Shown here piece by piece: positions 26,231-33,948 of a stretch of 33,948 bases of DNA. Position 1 is the first letter of the stretch. Every line of letters begins with the position of its first letter. The notes under the pieces were generated by a model that did no database searches, was not told the origin of the DNA, and was given only the letters and a program-made list of their open reading frames with translations. Origin of the DNA: Lonepinella koalarum (lineage in GTDB: Bacteria; Pseudomonadota; Gammaproteobacteria; Enterobacterales; Pasteurellaceae); contig JAUNED010000021.1 of assembly GCA_030525745.1 (NCBI GenBank), positions 1 to 33,948 of the forward strand, in the 5' to 3' direction. The position numbers and the translations under genes were made by a program.

Positions 26231-26259
26231 ATAATGCAAAAAAAAAAGCCAATCGTCAA
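26231..26259 (-). promoter_or_regulatory. Porin promoter with a homopolymer in the spacer
   Basis: On the minus strand TTGACG (26259-26254), a 17-base spacer, then CATTAT (26236-26231). Ten consecutive Ts (26247-26238 on the minus strand) fill most of the spacer. Slippage of one base would move the spacer off 17 and change promoter strength. Confidence 0.7.
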
Positions 26260-26297
26260 GAAAATAATTGAACTTTTCCAAAAAACACTAATACAAC

Positions 26298-26306
26298 TGT
26301 TATATT
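26298..26306 (+). promoter_or_regulatory. Candidate extended -10 for mrcB
   Basis: TGTTATATT fits the TGn-TATAAT extended -10 pattern. It sits inside an inverted repeat (ACTAATA at about 26287 / TATTAGT at 26303). The -35 is weak. Confidence 0.35.
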
Positions 26307-26382
26307 AGTATCATTTTATGGAGCTAAAGTGCGGTTATTTTTTCTTGTGTTTTAATATGCTACACTTTCGCCTGGAAATAAG

Positions 26383-28764
26383 ATGGAATTCAATTCAATG
26401 TCTCAACAACAAACCGACAATTTACAATCTGACACCGGCTCACGAACAACAGGCTCATTTAAATGGTTACTCGTCAAAATGGCCTTTACCGCCTTTTGTA
26501 TGTTGGCATTTTACGGTATTTACTTAGACGGGCAAATCCGCTCGAAAATGGATGGGCAAATTTGGCGATTGCCTGCGGAAGTCTATAGTAGAATTGAAAG
26601 TATTGATATTCATCGTAAGCTGACTATGGCGCAAATCAAGCAGCTATTATTAGATAATGAATACCGCCAAACCACTATGGTTGCGGCTCCGGGGGATTTT
26701 AAAGTAGAAGAAAATACCATTGTATTGCTACGTCGAGCTTTTCCTTTCCCACAACAACCCGAAGCTCAGCGGGTATTTCGTTTACGTTTTCAGGAAGATA
26801 AATTAACTGTTATCGAGGATTTGATTAATCAGCGCACCATCGAGGAATTCCGCCTCGCCCCAAAATTAATTGCAATGTTGGAATCAGAAAATGAGGAACG
26901 TTTAGCTATTCCTCTGCAACAATATCCCCGTTTATTGATTGATGCTCTAATTTTAACAGAGGATCGCCGATTTTATCAGCATGATGGTATTAGCTTATTA
27001 GGCATTGCCCGTGCCGTCATGACAAATATTCAAGCCGGACATACGGTACAGGGCGGAAGCACGCTAACCCAACAACTAGTCAAAAATCTGTTTTTATCTA
27101 ATGAGCGTACATTAACCCGAAAAATTAATGAAGCCTTGATGGCAATTATTTTAGATAAACGCTATGACAAAAATACGATTTTGGAAACCTATTTAAATGA
27201 AATTTATTTAGGGCAAAACGGCGATACACAAATTCATGGCTTTGAGCTGGCGAGCCAGTTTTATTTCGGCTTGCCTGTGCGTGAAATCAGTTTGGATCAA
27301 ATTGCGTTGTTGGTGGGTATGGTAAAAGGCCCCTCTTTATATAATCCGTGGAGAAATCCGGAAAATGCCTTAGAACGCCGTAATGTGGTATTAAAGTTAA
27401 TGTTGGATCATCAAATGATCGGGCAAGAATTATTTGATATGCTCAGCAAACGGCCTCTCGGTGTGCAAGAAAAAGGACAAATTACCCGCCGTTATCCTGC
27501 ATTTATGCAAACGCTACAGCGTGAGCTACGGGAAAATCTCTCTGAAATGAAGCTGGCCAATCTGTCGGGAGCGAGAATTTTCACCGGTTTAGATATTAAA
27601 CAGCAACAATATGCGGAACAAGCCGTGGTTGAAGCTACGTTGCGATTGCAAAAACAGGTAAAAAATCCGGCATTACAAGGGGCAATGGTGGTTGCAGATT
27701 ATAAAACAGGGGAAGTTCGAGCTGTGGTGGGCGGATTACAAACACAATTTGCCGGCTTTAATCGTGCAGTGATGGCAAGCCGCCAAATTGGTTCTCTTGT
27801 CAAACCGTCCATTTATTTAACCGCACTTTCAATGCCTGATCAATTTCGCTTAAATACGCCAATTAACAACCAACCGATAACCATTAATGTGAAAGGCTCT
27901 CCACCTTGGCAACCGAAAAACTACGATAAAAAGTATAGTGGTTCTGTAATGTTGGCTGATGCTTTGGTACGTTCGTTAAATATTCCCACAGTAAATATAG
28001 GTATGAAAGTCGGTTTAAGCAAAGTGATTGAAATTCAGCAAGCTATGGGTTGGGATAAAGTGAGAATACCCAAAGTGCCGGCAATGTTATTGGGCGCTTA
28101 TACCATTTCCCCTTATGATGTCACAAAATCCTATCAAGTGATTGCCAATAATGGAGCAAAGATTCCACTAACCACAGTGAATGCTATTCTTGATCGTAGT
28201 GGCAATATTATCTATCAACAGGATAAAAAACCACAACAAGTTGTCCCTGCTCAAGCTGCTTATCAAACAATGTATGCAATGCAACAAGTTGTAGAACGTG
28301 GCACAGGACGCAGCCTCATGAATGATTTTGCCCATTTACAACTTGCCGGTAAAACAGGTACAACTAATGATGCCAGAGATACATGGTTTGTAGGCATTGA
28401 CGGCGAAAATGTAGCAACAGTCTGGCTTGGTCGAGATGATAACGGAGAAACCAATTTAACCGGTGCTAGTGGTGCATTGGAAGTATATAAACAATATTTG
28501 CATTATGCTATGCCAAGACCGTTAAAATTAGCCAAAACCGATGAAATTAAATGGGTCGGTATTGATCAATATGGGGGGTGGAATTGCGATAGCCCAATAC
28601 GAAATATTCCGGTTTGGGCAAACAAAAATCAATCATTTTGTGTGGTAAGCCCTCAAAGTGCAGAACAACCTAAAGTGGGACAAACAAAAACAGAAAGTTT
28701 ATGGGATGTACTGGATAATAAGCCTAATACTGCACCGGTAGAACAAGCATTGCCTGCAAATTAA
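26383..28764 (+). CDS. mrcB: Penicillin-binding protein 1b
   Basis: 793-residue bifunctional class A PBP that polymerises and cross-links peptidoglycan. Cytoplasmic tail 1-26, membrane anchor about 27-46, UB2H-type domain about 60-150. The glycosyltransferase has catalytic E193 in LTEDRRFYQHDG and GGSTLTQQLVKNLF (224-237). The transpeptidase has S471-x-x-K474 (QIGSLVKPSIYL), then SLN in DALVRSLNIPTVN, and KTG in LAGKTGTTNDARDTWF. All catalytic motifs are intact. A second in-frame ATG at 26398 (MSQQQ) also has a purine-rich site upstream; either start may be used. Confidence 0.95.
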   Translation: MEFNSMSQQQTDNLQSDTGSRTTGSFKWLLVKMAFTAFCMLAFYGIYLDGQIRSKMDGQIWRLPAEVYSRIESIDIHRKLTMAQIKQLLLDNEYRQTTMVAAPGDFKVEENTIVLLRRAFPFPQQPEAQRVFRLRFQEDKLTVIEDLINQRTIEEFRLAPKLIAMLESENEERLAIPLQQYPRLLIDALILTEDRRFYQHDGISLLGIARAVMTNIQAGHTVQGGSTLTQQLVKNLFLSNERTLTRKINEALMAIILDKRYDKNTILETYLNEIYLGQNGDTQIHGFELASQFYFGLPVREISLDQIALLVGMVKGPSLYNPWRNPENALERRNVVLKLMLDHQMIGQELFDMLSKRPLGVQEKGQITRRYPAFMQTLQRELRENLSEMKLANLSGARIFTGLDIKQQQYAEQAVVEATLRLQKQVKNPALQGAMVVADYKTGEVRAVVGGLQTQFAGFNRAVMASRQIGSLVKPSIYLTALSMPDQFRLNTPINNQPITINVKGSPPWQPKNYDKKYSGSVMLADALVRSLNIPTVNIGMKVGLSKVIEIQQAMGWDKVRIPKVPAMLLGAYTISPYDVTKSYQVIANNGAKIPLTTVNAILDRSGNIIYQQDKKPQQVVPAQAAYQTMYAMQQVVERGTGRSLMNDFAHLQLAGKTGTTNDARDTWFVGIDGENVATVWLGRDDNGETNLTGASGALEVYKQYLHYAMPRPLKLAKTDEIKWVGIDQYGGWNCDSPIRNIPVWANKNQSFCVVSPQSAEQPKVGQTKTESLWDVLDNKPNTAPVEQALPAN

Positions 28765-28832
28765 TCTTTTTTGGTATAACATATGCAAGTAAGTTATTCG
28801 AGTAACTTTCCTAGATTATAATTTATTCCTAA

Positions 28833-28865
28833 AAGGGCTAGAATCTAATTATCCCTAGCCTCTTT
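28833..28865 (+). terminator. Terminator after mrcB
   Basis: GGGCTAG and CTAGCCT pair around a 13-base loop and are followed by CTTT. It lies between mrcB and corC; the T run is short. Confidence 0.55.
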
Positions 28866-28921
28866 ACAAAAAATATGCTACTTTGCCACCGTCAAATCCT
28901 GACGATAACGATAAATTTTAT

Positions 28922-29836
28922 ATGACAGACGAACATTCGAATTATTCCTCTCAAAACGACAGTTACCATAAAAAATCCTTTTTTCAATCTTTATTTGGGC
29001 GTTTTTTTCAAGGTGAATTGAAAAATCGTACCGAATTGGTGGAAGTTATTCGGGATTCCGAACAAAATGAGCTCATCGACCAAGACACTCGAGAAATGAT
29101 TGAAGGGGTGATTGAAATCGCCGAACTTCGAGTGCGTGATATTATGATTCCTCGTGCTCAAATTGTCTTTATAGAGGGTGATCAAAATTTGGAAAATTGC
29201 CTTGAAATTATCATTTCCTCGGCCCATTCTCGTTTTCCTGTGGTCAGTGATGATAGAGATAATATAGCCGGTATTTTACATGCCAAAGATTTACTGAAGT
29301 TCCTACGTTCCGATGCAGAAGAATTTGACTTACATAAATTGCTCCGACCGGCAGTTATTGTGCCGGAAAGTAAACGAGTGGATAGAATGCTTAAAGATTT
29401 CCGCTCCGAACGTTTTCATATGGCCATTGTGGTTGATGAATTCGGTGCGGTCTCAGGCTTAGTCACCATTGAAGATATTTTGGAACAAATTGTCGGCGAT
29501 ATTGAAGACGAATTTGATGAAGAAGAAACTGTGGCGAATATCCGCCAACTTTCACGTCATAGCTATGCAGTTCGTGCTCTAACCGATATTGCGGATTTTA
29601 ACCACTATTTTAAAACCGCATTTGCTGATGAAGAGGTTGATACTATTGGTGGTGTGATTATGCAAGCCTTTGGTTACTTGCCAAAACGGGGAGAAGAAAT
29701 CACACTGAGCAATATTCAGTTTAAAGTCACTTCTGCCGATAGCAGGCGAATAATCCAATTACGTGTGACTGTGACTGATGAATTATTGGCCGTAATGAAT
29801 GCTACAAACGAGGAAAATAACGAACAAGATGAATAA
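28922..29836 (+). CDS. corC: CorC-type CBS-domain protein
   Basis: 304 residues of the CorC/YbeX family. The N-terminal helix ([20 protein letters not shown]) is followed by a CBS pair: [15 protein letters not shown] through [21 protein letters not shown], and [20 protein letters not shown] through [19 protein letters not shown]. The C-terminal CorC/HlyC domain ends with [19 protein letters not shown] and [10 protein letters not shown]. The exact role is unsettled: it was linked to Mg2+/Co2+ efflux and in enterobacteria sits in ybeZYX-lnt. A TTG 39 bases upstream opens the frame, but the ATG at 28922 matches the family. Its last codons overlap the start of lnt by 8 bases. Confidence 0.94.
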   Translation: MTDEHSNYSSQNDSYHKKSFFQSLFGRFFQGELKNRTELVEVIRDSEQNELIDQDTREMIEGVIEIAELRVRDIMIPRAQIVFIEGDQNLENCLEIIISSAHSRFPVVSDDRDNIAGILHAKDLLKFLRSDAEEFDLHKLLRPAVIVPESKRVDRMLKDFRSERFHMAIVVDEFGAVSGLVTIEDILEQIVGDIEDEFDEEETVANIRQLSRHSYAVRALTDIADFNHYFKTAFADEEVDTIGGVIMQAFGYLPKRGEEITLSNIQFKVTSADSRRIIQLRVTVTDELLAVMNATNEENNEQDE

Positions 29837-31367
29837 ATTCACTTTCTATCTTGTCGCCCTAATTTCAGGTGGTATAGGCGTATTGGCCTTTTCACCTTTT
29901 GATTATTGGGGCGTCGCCTATTTTTCCGCTTTCGGACTGATTTTTATCGCAAAAACTGCACCAAAACCTACCGCACTTTGGGCAACTTTTTTATGGGGAT
30001 TGAGTTTTTTCAGTATCGGCACGCATTGGCTGAACGTGAGTATTCACCAATTCGGCGGTTCACCATTATGGCTAAGCTATATTTTAGTGGTATTGCTAGC
30101 AGCTTATTTGTCTGTTTATCCCGTTTTATTTACCTATATTATTCAACGTTTTAATGTTAAAAGTGCGGTCATTTTTCCAATCATTTGGACATTCACAGAA
30201 TTTTTACGAGGTTGGGTATTTACCGGCTTTCCTTGGTTACAGTTCGGCTATACACAAATTGACAGCCCGTTTTCAGGTATCGCTCCTTTTTTCGGTGTAA
30301 CAGGCTTAACTTTCTTTGTCATATGGGGAAGTGCGGTCAGTTTTAATTTACTGTCAGCCCTGTGGCAAACGCCGAAAAAATATCCGATAGCAATAGCTCA
30401 CTTATTTATGTTACTTGTGGTGAGCGCCATAAGTGCGGTCGCTTCTAAAGTAGAATTTATCCAAGAAAAGCCAGAGAAGGCTTTAACCATTACATTACTG
30501 CAAGGCAATATTGAACAACAGTTAAAATGGGATCCCGATTATTTATATCAAACCCTTGATATTTATCGAAAAATGATCACCACCCATTTAGGGAAAAGCG
30601 ATATTATTGTACTACCGGAAAGCGCCTTACCGGCCTTAGAAAATCAGCTCCAATTTTATTATCAACCTTTGCAACAAGCCGCATTAAAAGCAGGTTCAGA
30701 GCTTATTGTGGGTTCAGTTTATTATGACGAAAATATTGCAAAATTACTCAATTCTATTGTTATTTTAGGCGATAAAAATCAAGACTTTAGCAGCCAAAAC
30801 GCCCAGCGTTACAGCAAACATCACCTCGTTCCTTTTGGTGAGTATGTGCCACTGGAAAGCCTATTACGTCCACTAGGCAGCGTATTTAACCTCCCTATGT
30901 CGGCATTTCATCGTGGCGAAGAAATTCAACCGCCTTTGCTTAGTAAAGGACATTATTTTTCCTCCGCCATTTGCTATGAAATTATTGAAGGTGCACAACT
31001 ACAACGCAACTTGACAGAAAAAACAGATTTTATTCTAACTGTCTCTAATGATGCTTGGTTCGGCGACAGCATCGGCCCTTGGCAACACTTACAAATGGCA
31101 AGAATGCGCGCTTTAGAACTTGGTAGACCGGTAATTAGATCAACAAATACAGGGGTAACAGCCTTTATTAATCATCAAGGTAAGATTACAGCTCAAGCGC
31201 CTCAATTTATCGAAACCGCTTTAACCCATAAAATTGCCCCCACAGAAGGTAAAACGCCTTATGCGGTTTTAGGCGATAAACCTTTATATTTACTGTCACT
31301 ACTGCTTTTATTTTTGCGCTTTTTCAGTTATTTAATGCAACGGAAATCACAGAAAAGAGTTGTGTAA
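29829..31367 (+). CDS. lnt: Apolipoprotein N-acyltransferase
   Basis: 512 residues, as in E. coli. It adds the third acyl chain to the N-terminal Cys of lipoproteins, in the inner membrane. About six membrane segments occupy 1-205 and a last one lies near the C-terminus. The nitrilase-type domain carries the triad E264 (VLPESALP), K330 ([15 protein letters not shown]) and C382 (SAICYEII), and [20 protein letters not shown] follows. The start ATG at 29829 overlaps the corC stop (ATGAATAA), so the two are translationally coupled. Three uptake signals occur within 300 bases of its 5' half (30161, 30329, 30431), plus one at 29970, an unusual cluster. Confidence 0.96.
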   Translation: MNKFTFYLVALISGGIGVLAFSPFDYWGVAYFSAFGLIFIAKTAPKPTALWATFLWGLSFFSIGTHWLNVSIHQFGGSPLWLSYILVVLLAAYLSVYPVLFTYIIQRFNVKSAVIFPIIWTFTEFLRGWVFTGFPWLQFGYTQIDSPFSGIAPFFGVTGLTFFVIWGSAVSFNLLSALWQTPKKYPIAIAHLFMLLVVSAISAVASKVEFIQEKPEKALTITLLQGNIEQQLKWDPDYLYQTLDIYRKMITTHLGKSDIIVLPESALPALENQLQFYYQPLQQAALKAGSELIVGSVYYDENIAKLLNSIVILGDKNQDFSSQNAQRYSKHHLVPFGEYVPLESLLRPLGSVFNLPMSAFHRGEEIQPPLLSKGHYFSSAICYEIIEGAQLQRNLTEKTDFILTVSNDAWFGDSIGPWQHLQMARMRALELGRPVIRSTNTGVTAFINHQGKITAQAPQFIETALTHKIAPTEGKTPYAVLGDKPLYLLSLLLLFLRFFSYLMQRKSQKRVV

Positions 31368-31407
31368 AGTGGTATATGGCACAACAACATAAGTCACATG
31401 GTCAATA

Positions 31408-31446
31408 AAAAAGCCCTTATTTATTAACTCAGGTAAGGGCTTTGTT
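31408..31446 (+). terminator. Terminator after lnt
   Basis: AAAGCCCTTA (31410-31419) and TAAGGGCTTT (31434-31443) form a 10-bp stem with T bases following; A run on the left lets it also act on the minus strand for suhB. Confidence 0.85.
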
Positions 31447-31500
31447 ATGATATAAAAAAACTATCGAAGTAAGTAATTCGGTGAAAGGTTTTTTGGGTTT

Positions 31501-31551
31501 CCTTATTATAACGGGTATTAGTTTTTCCCGTTTGGCATTTTTACTATAAGG
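31501..31551. other. Nested inverted repeats between lnt and suhB
   Basis: CCTTAT (31501-31506) pairs with ATAAGG (31546-31551), and inside it AACGGG (31510-31515) pairs with CCCGTT (31527-31532). The rest of the 220-base gap is AT-rich with no ORF. It may be the 3' structure of the suhB mRNA or a small RNA; no promoter was placed. Confidence 0.35.
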
Positions 31552-31590
31552 GTAAGTACCTTAATTTTGTTGTTTAGATTTTAGAAGATA

Positions 31591-32394
31591 TTAATTTTTT
31601 AACCCATCACCTAAACATGGTTGAATTTTATTTAGAATGTCTTTTAGTACTCGAGGTGAAGCGGCAACAATATGTCCCGTATTTAAGTAATTATGGCCAC
31701 CATTCAGATCCGCCACAATACCGCCGGCTTCTCGTACAATTAATTCTCCTGCAGCAATATCCCAAGCTTTTAAGCCAATTTCAAAGAAGCCATCAACACG
31801 GTTGGAAGCAACGTAACATAAATCTAAGGCAGCGGAAGCCGCGCGGCGGAAATCGGCACAGTCTTCAATCAGTGCATTCATCATAGCAAAATGAATTGGC
31901 ATATGTTGTGGTTGTTTGAATGGGAAACCTGTAGCCAACACAGCACCATTTAAATCACGTTTTGGTTCAATACGTAAACGAACATCATTTAATTTTGCAC
32001 CGGCTCCACGCACTGCTGTAAATAATTCATTTTTAATCGGGTCATACACAACACCGACTTCGGTACGGTTATTTACACGAACGGCAATGGAAACAGAGAA
32101 ATGTGGGAAACCTTTGACAAAGTTTGTTGTGCCATCGAGTGGGTCAATGATCCATTGAATATCTTTATCATTGCCTGTTAGTAAGCCACTTTCTTCGGTA
32201 ATGATACTATGTTCCGGATAAGATGCTCGGATTGTCTCAATAATTGCTTGTTCAGCCGCTTTGTCTACATTAGTGACATAGTCAAAATGACCTTTTTCTA
32301 AGGTCTCAATATCATCACGACGTTCGTAATTTTTGATAATAATATTACCCGCTTTTCGTGCCGCACGGATGGCAATGTTTAACATGGGATTCAT
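31591..32394 (-). CDS. suhB: Inositol-1-monophosphatase family protein SuhB
   Basis: 267 residues, identical in length to E. coli SuhB. The Mg2+-binding motifs are EESG (about 67), IDPLDGTTNFVKGFPHFSVS (about 84) and AWDIAAGELIVREAGG (about 210). Besides phosphatase activity, SuhB is part of the rRNA antitermination complex with NusA in E. coli. A GTG four codons upstream opens the frame, but MNPMLNIAIRAARKAG matches the family start. It is divergent from trmJ, exactly as in E. coli. The promoter has an extended -10 at 32467-32459. Confidence 0.95.
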   Translation of the reverse strand: MNPMLNIAIRAARKAGNIIIKNYERRDDIETLEKGHFDYVTNVDKAAEQAIIETIRASYPEHSIITEESGLLTGNDKDIQWIIDPLDGTTNFVKGFPHFSVSIAVRVNNRTEVGVVYDPIKNELFTAVRGAGAKLNDVRLRIEPKRDLNGAVLATGFPFKQPQHMPIHFAMMNALIEDCADFRRAASAALDLCYVASNRVDGFFEIGLKAWDIAAGELIVREAGGIVADLNGGHNYLNTGHIVAASPRVLKDILNKIQPCLGDGLKN

Positions 32395-32458
32395 AATAAT
32401 GTCCACTCGATTTTAAAGAACAGAATACTGCCAAATGGCAGCGGTGAGGTTATGGCGT

Positions 32459-32467
32459 ATTATAACA
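32459..32467 (-). promoter_or_regulatory. Extended -10 promoter of suhB
   Basis: On the minus strand TGTTATAAT, a full extended -10. The -35 (TGGTCA at 16 bases) is partial. The leader of about 58 bases contains the small hairpin CTGCCA/TGGCAG (32428-32441). Confidence 0.6.
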
Positions 32468-32530
32468 AAATTTGCCTATTTGACCAGTGTTAAAAAAATG
32501 GAAAAAGCTGACTAAATTTTGCGGTTATTA

Positions 32531-32539
32531 TGCTAGAAT
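32531..32539 (+). promoter_or_regulatory. Extended -10 promoter of trmJ
   Basis: TGCTAGAAT fits TGn-TATAAT with one change. It lies 30 bases before the trmJ ATG. No clear -35 is seen at 17 bases. Confidence 0.5.
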
Positions 32540-32568
32540 AACTCTAATTAGGACTAAATATAAAAGAC

Positions 32569-33318
32569 ATGTTGCAAAATATTCGGATTGTACTGATCGA
32601 AACTTCTCACAGTGGTAATATTGGTTCAGCTGCGCGGGCAATGAAAACTATGGGATTGAATCATTTGTATTTGGTTGCTCCGAAACAAGGTATTGATGAG
32701 CAAGCCATTGCCTTGTCAGCAGGGGCAGAAGATGTTGTTCGTAATTCAGTGATTGTCGATAGGTTTGAGCAAGCCGTAGCTGATTGTGCTTTAGTTATTG
32801 GAACAAGTGCCAGGCTTCGACACTTACAAAGTACATTGATTGAACCTAGGGAATGTGGGGATAAGGTTATAGAAGCTGCAAAGTGCGGTCAAGTTGCTTT
32901 GGTTTTTGGGCGTGAACGGGTTGGATTAACAAATGAAGAATTACTTAAATGCCATTATCATTTAACCATTCCTGCGAATCCCGAGTATTCTTCGTTGAAT
33001 TTAGCGATGGCAGTGCAGTTGGTTGCTTATGAAATTAGAATGGCATTTTTACAGACAAAATCCTCCACTTTACCTGTTTCTGTAATAGAAAATTCCAATT
33101 TTGTTGAGCGAGAATTGGCTACAAGCGAAGAGTTAAATTATTTTTTTGAGCATACAGAAAAAGTATATTCGAGATTAGGATTTATTCAAAATCAAGCAGT
33201 TATGCGGAAATTAAAGCGGCTTTATCATCGTACTTTGTTGGAAAAAAATGAGCTGAATATTTTACGTGGAATGTTAAGTGCGGTGGAAAAGTTCATCATT
33301 TTGAAAAACACGAATTAA
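32569..33318 (+). CDS. trmJ: tRNA (cytidine/uridine-2'-O-)-methyltransferase TrmJ
   Basis: 249-residue SPOUT methyltransferase (E. coli 246). It methylates the ribose at position 32 of several tRNAs. Motif 1 is VLIETSHSGNIGSAARAMKTMGL (about 8-30). The knotted AdoMet site has ALVFGRERVGLTNEEL and IPANPEYSSLNLAMAVQLVAYE. The C-terminal extension (FFEHTEKVYSRLGFI) follows the E. coli layout. The ribosome site is weak. Its stop overlaps the iscR promoter -35 region, so iscR is transcribed from within or just after trmJ. Two uptake signals lie inside. Confidence 0.95.
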   Translation: MLQNIRIVLIETSHSGNIGSAARAMKTMGLNHLYLVAPKQGIDEQAIALSAGAEDVVRNSVIVDRFEQAVADCALVIGTSARLRHLQSTLIEPRECGDKVIEAAKCGQVALVFGRERVGLTNEELLKCHYHLTIPANPEYSSLNLAMAVQLVAYEIRMAFLQTKSSTLPVSVIENSNFVERELATSEELNYFFEHTEKVYSRLGFIQNQAVMRKLKRLYHRTLLEKNELNILRGMLSAVEKFIILKNTN

Positions 33319-33346
33319 TTGACTATTCGGGTGGGTTATGTAAAAT
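33315..33346 (+). promoter_or_regulatory. iscR promoter with an IscR type 1 site
   Basis: TTGACT (33319-33324), 16 bases, TAAAAT (33341-33346). The 25 bases at 33315-33339 match about 18 of 25 positions of the E. coli type 1 IscR consensus, with GACT and the GGxTTAT side intact. [2Fe-2S]-IscR bound here would cover the -35 and repress, giving the known feedback on cluster synthesis. Confidence 0.65.
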
Positions 33347-33379
33347 CCGCAACAGAATTAATTCATTGAGGAAAACAAT

Positions 33380-33844
33380 ATGAAATTAACTTCTAAAGGG
33401 CGTTATGCAGTGACCGCAATTTTGGATATTGCGTTACATGCCGATAAAGGGCCTGTGACCTTATCTGATATTTCTGTACGTCAGCATATTTCACTGTCTT
33501 ATTTAGAACAGTTGTTCGCCAAATTACGACGCCAAGGTGTCGTGAAAAGCGTTAGAGGCCCGGGCGGAGGTTATCAATTGGGCTTACCTTCTCATGAAAT
33601 TTCGATCGGTATGGTGATTGCTGCCGTTAATGAAAATATTAATGTAACCCGATGTTTCGGCAAAGAAAATTGTCAAAATGGCCAAGAATGTTTAACCCAT
33701 TCTTTATGGGAAGAACTCAGCGAGCGTATTGAAAATTTCTTAAATGAAATCACCGTGGAAGAATTAGTCAATAAGCATCGCCATAAACACAAAACACATC
33801 AATCTCATCAAGACTTTGAGAATTTATTAGTGATTAATGGTTAG
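33380..33844 (+). CDS. iscR: Fe-S cluster regulator IscR
   Basis: 154-residue Rrf2-family repressor. The N-terminus [20 protein letters not shown] and the recognition helix [20 protein letters not shown] are typical. The [2Fe-2S] ligands C92, C98, C104 and H107 are all present at the exact E. coli positions. It senses cluster status and represses the isc operon. GAGGA lies 9 bases before the ATG. iscS follows after 53 bases containing an uptake signal. A His-rich tail ([13 protein letters not shown], about 135-148) is typical of gamma-proteobacterial IscR. Confidence 0.97.
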   Translation: MKLTSKGRYAVTAILDIALHADKGPVTLSDISVRQHISLSYLEQLFAKLRRQGVVKSVRGPGGGYQLGLPSHEISIGMVIAAVNENINVTRCFGKENCQNGQECLTHSLWEELSERIENFLNEITVEELVNKHRHKHKTHQSHQDFENLLVING

Positions 33845-33897
33845 TTTTAGCTGTAAAAGTGCGGTTAAAAAAACGATATTTTTTAGGAGTGAAAACA

Positions 33898-33948
33898 ATG
33901 AAATTACCAATTTATTTGGACTACGCAGCAACCTGTCCGGTGGATGAG
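33898..33948 (+). CDS. iscS: Cysteine desulfurase IscS (5' end, cut by window)
   Basis: The window ends after 17 codons, MKLPIYLDYAATCPVDE, which is the IscS N-terminus. AGGAG lies 8 bases before the ATG. IscS takes sulfur from cysteine for Fe-S clusters and tRNA thiolation. Its place after iscR is the standard isc order. Confidence 0.93.
   Translation, partial: MKLPIYLDYAATCPVDE

Overview
The window looks like the chromosome of a Pasteurellaceae bacterium in the Haemophilus/Aggregatibacter/Pasteurella branch. The main evidence is about 30 copies of the 9-bp uptake signal AAGTGCGGT, roughly one per kb, with three placed as inverted pairs that act as terminators. The genes and their order are typical gamma-proteobacterial (upp-uraA-hda, alaS-csrA, corC-lnt, suhB/trmJ/iscR/iscS), the base composition is AT-rich, and one gene encodes an OmpP2/OmpH-type porin. 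The species cannot be fixed from the sequence alone.

Left edge (1 to about 1290): an accessory, decayed zone with no uptake signals. On the minus strand it holds a short piece of Rhs core, a SUKH (SMI1/KNR4) immunity-type gene, and an ORF whose first two thirds are an IS5-type transposase and whose last third is unrelated and coupled to the immunity gene. I read it as the remains of a polymorphic-toxin locus broken by an insertion sequence.

Positions 1300-4850 (+): a tandem glycine riboswitch before a Na+/alanine-glycine symporter, a preQ1 riboswitch before the queuosine-precursor transporter yhhQ, and a ribokinase. Positions 4960-7134 (-): cpxRA. Positions 7307-10054 (+): upp, uraA and hda (uracil salvage, and control of DnaA). 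Positions 10118-15350 (-): alaS, csrA, manB and galU, joining a translation gene, the carbon-storage regulator and nucleotide-sugar synthesis.

Positions 15529-18250: the least understood part. Three minus-strand genes encode a GYF-DUF805 membrane protein, a GYF membrane protein and a lipoprotein with WG repeats, with a degenerate membrane-protein ORF in front. This is the best candidate here for an uncharacterised system.

Positions 18264-33948: housekeeping genes uspA, mazG, talB, tag, lptD, argD (behind a classic double ArgR box), an OmpP2-like porin with a 10-base homopolymer inside its promoter spacer, mrcB, corC-lnt, suhB, trmJ, iscR and the start of iscS. Several encode envelope biogenesis functions: LptD inserts LPS, PBP1b builds peptidoglycan, Lnt matures lipoproteins and Cpx watches envelope stress. 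Start codons were moved from the longest ORF to the best ribosome-binding site for alsT, rbsK, cpxR, manB, csrA, the porin, corC, lnt and suhB. No tRNA, rRNA or CRISPR array was seen.
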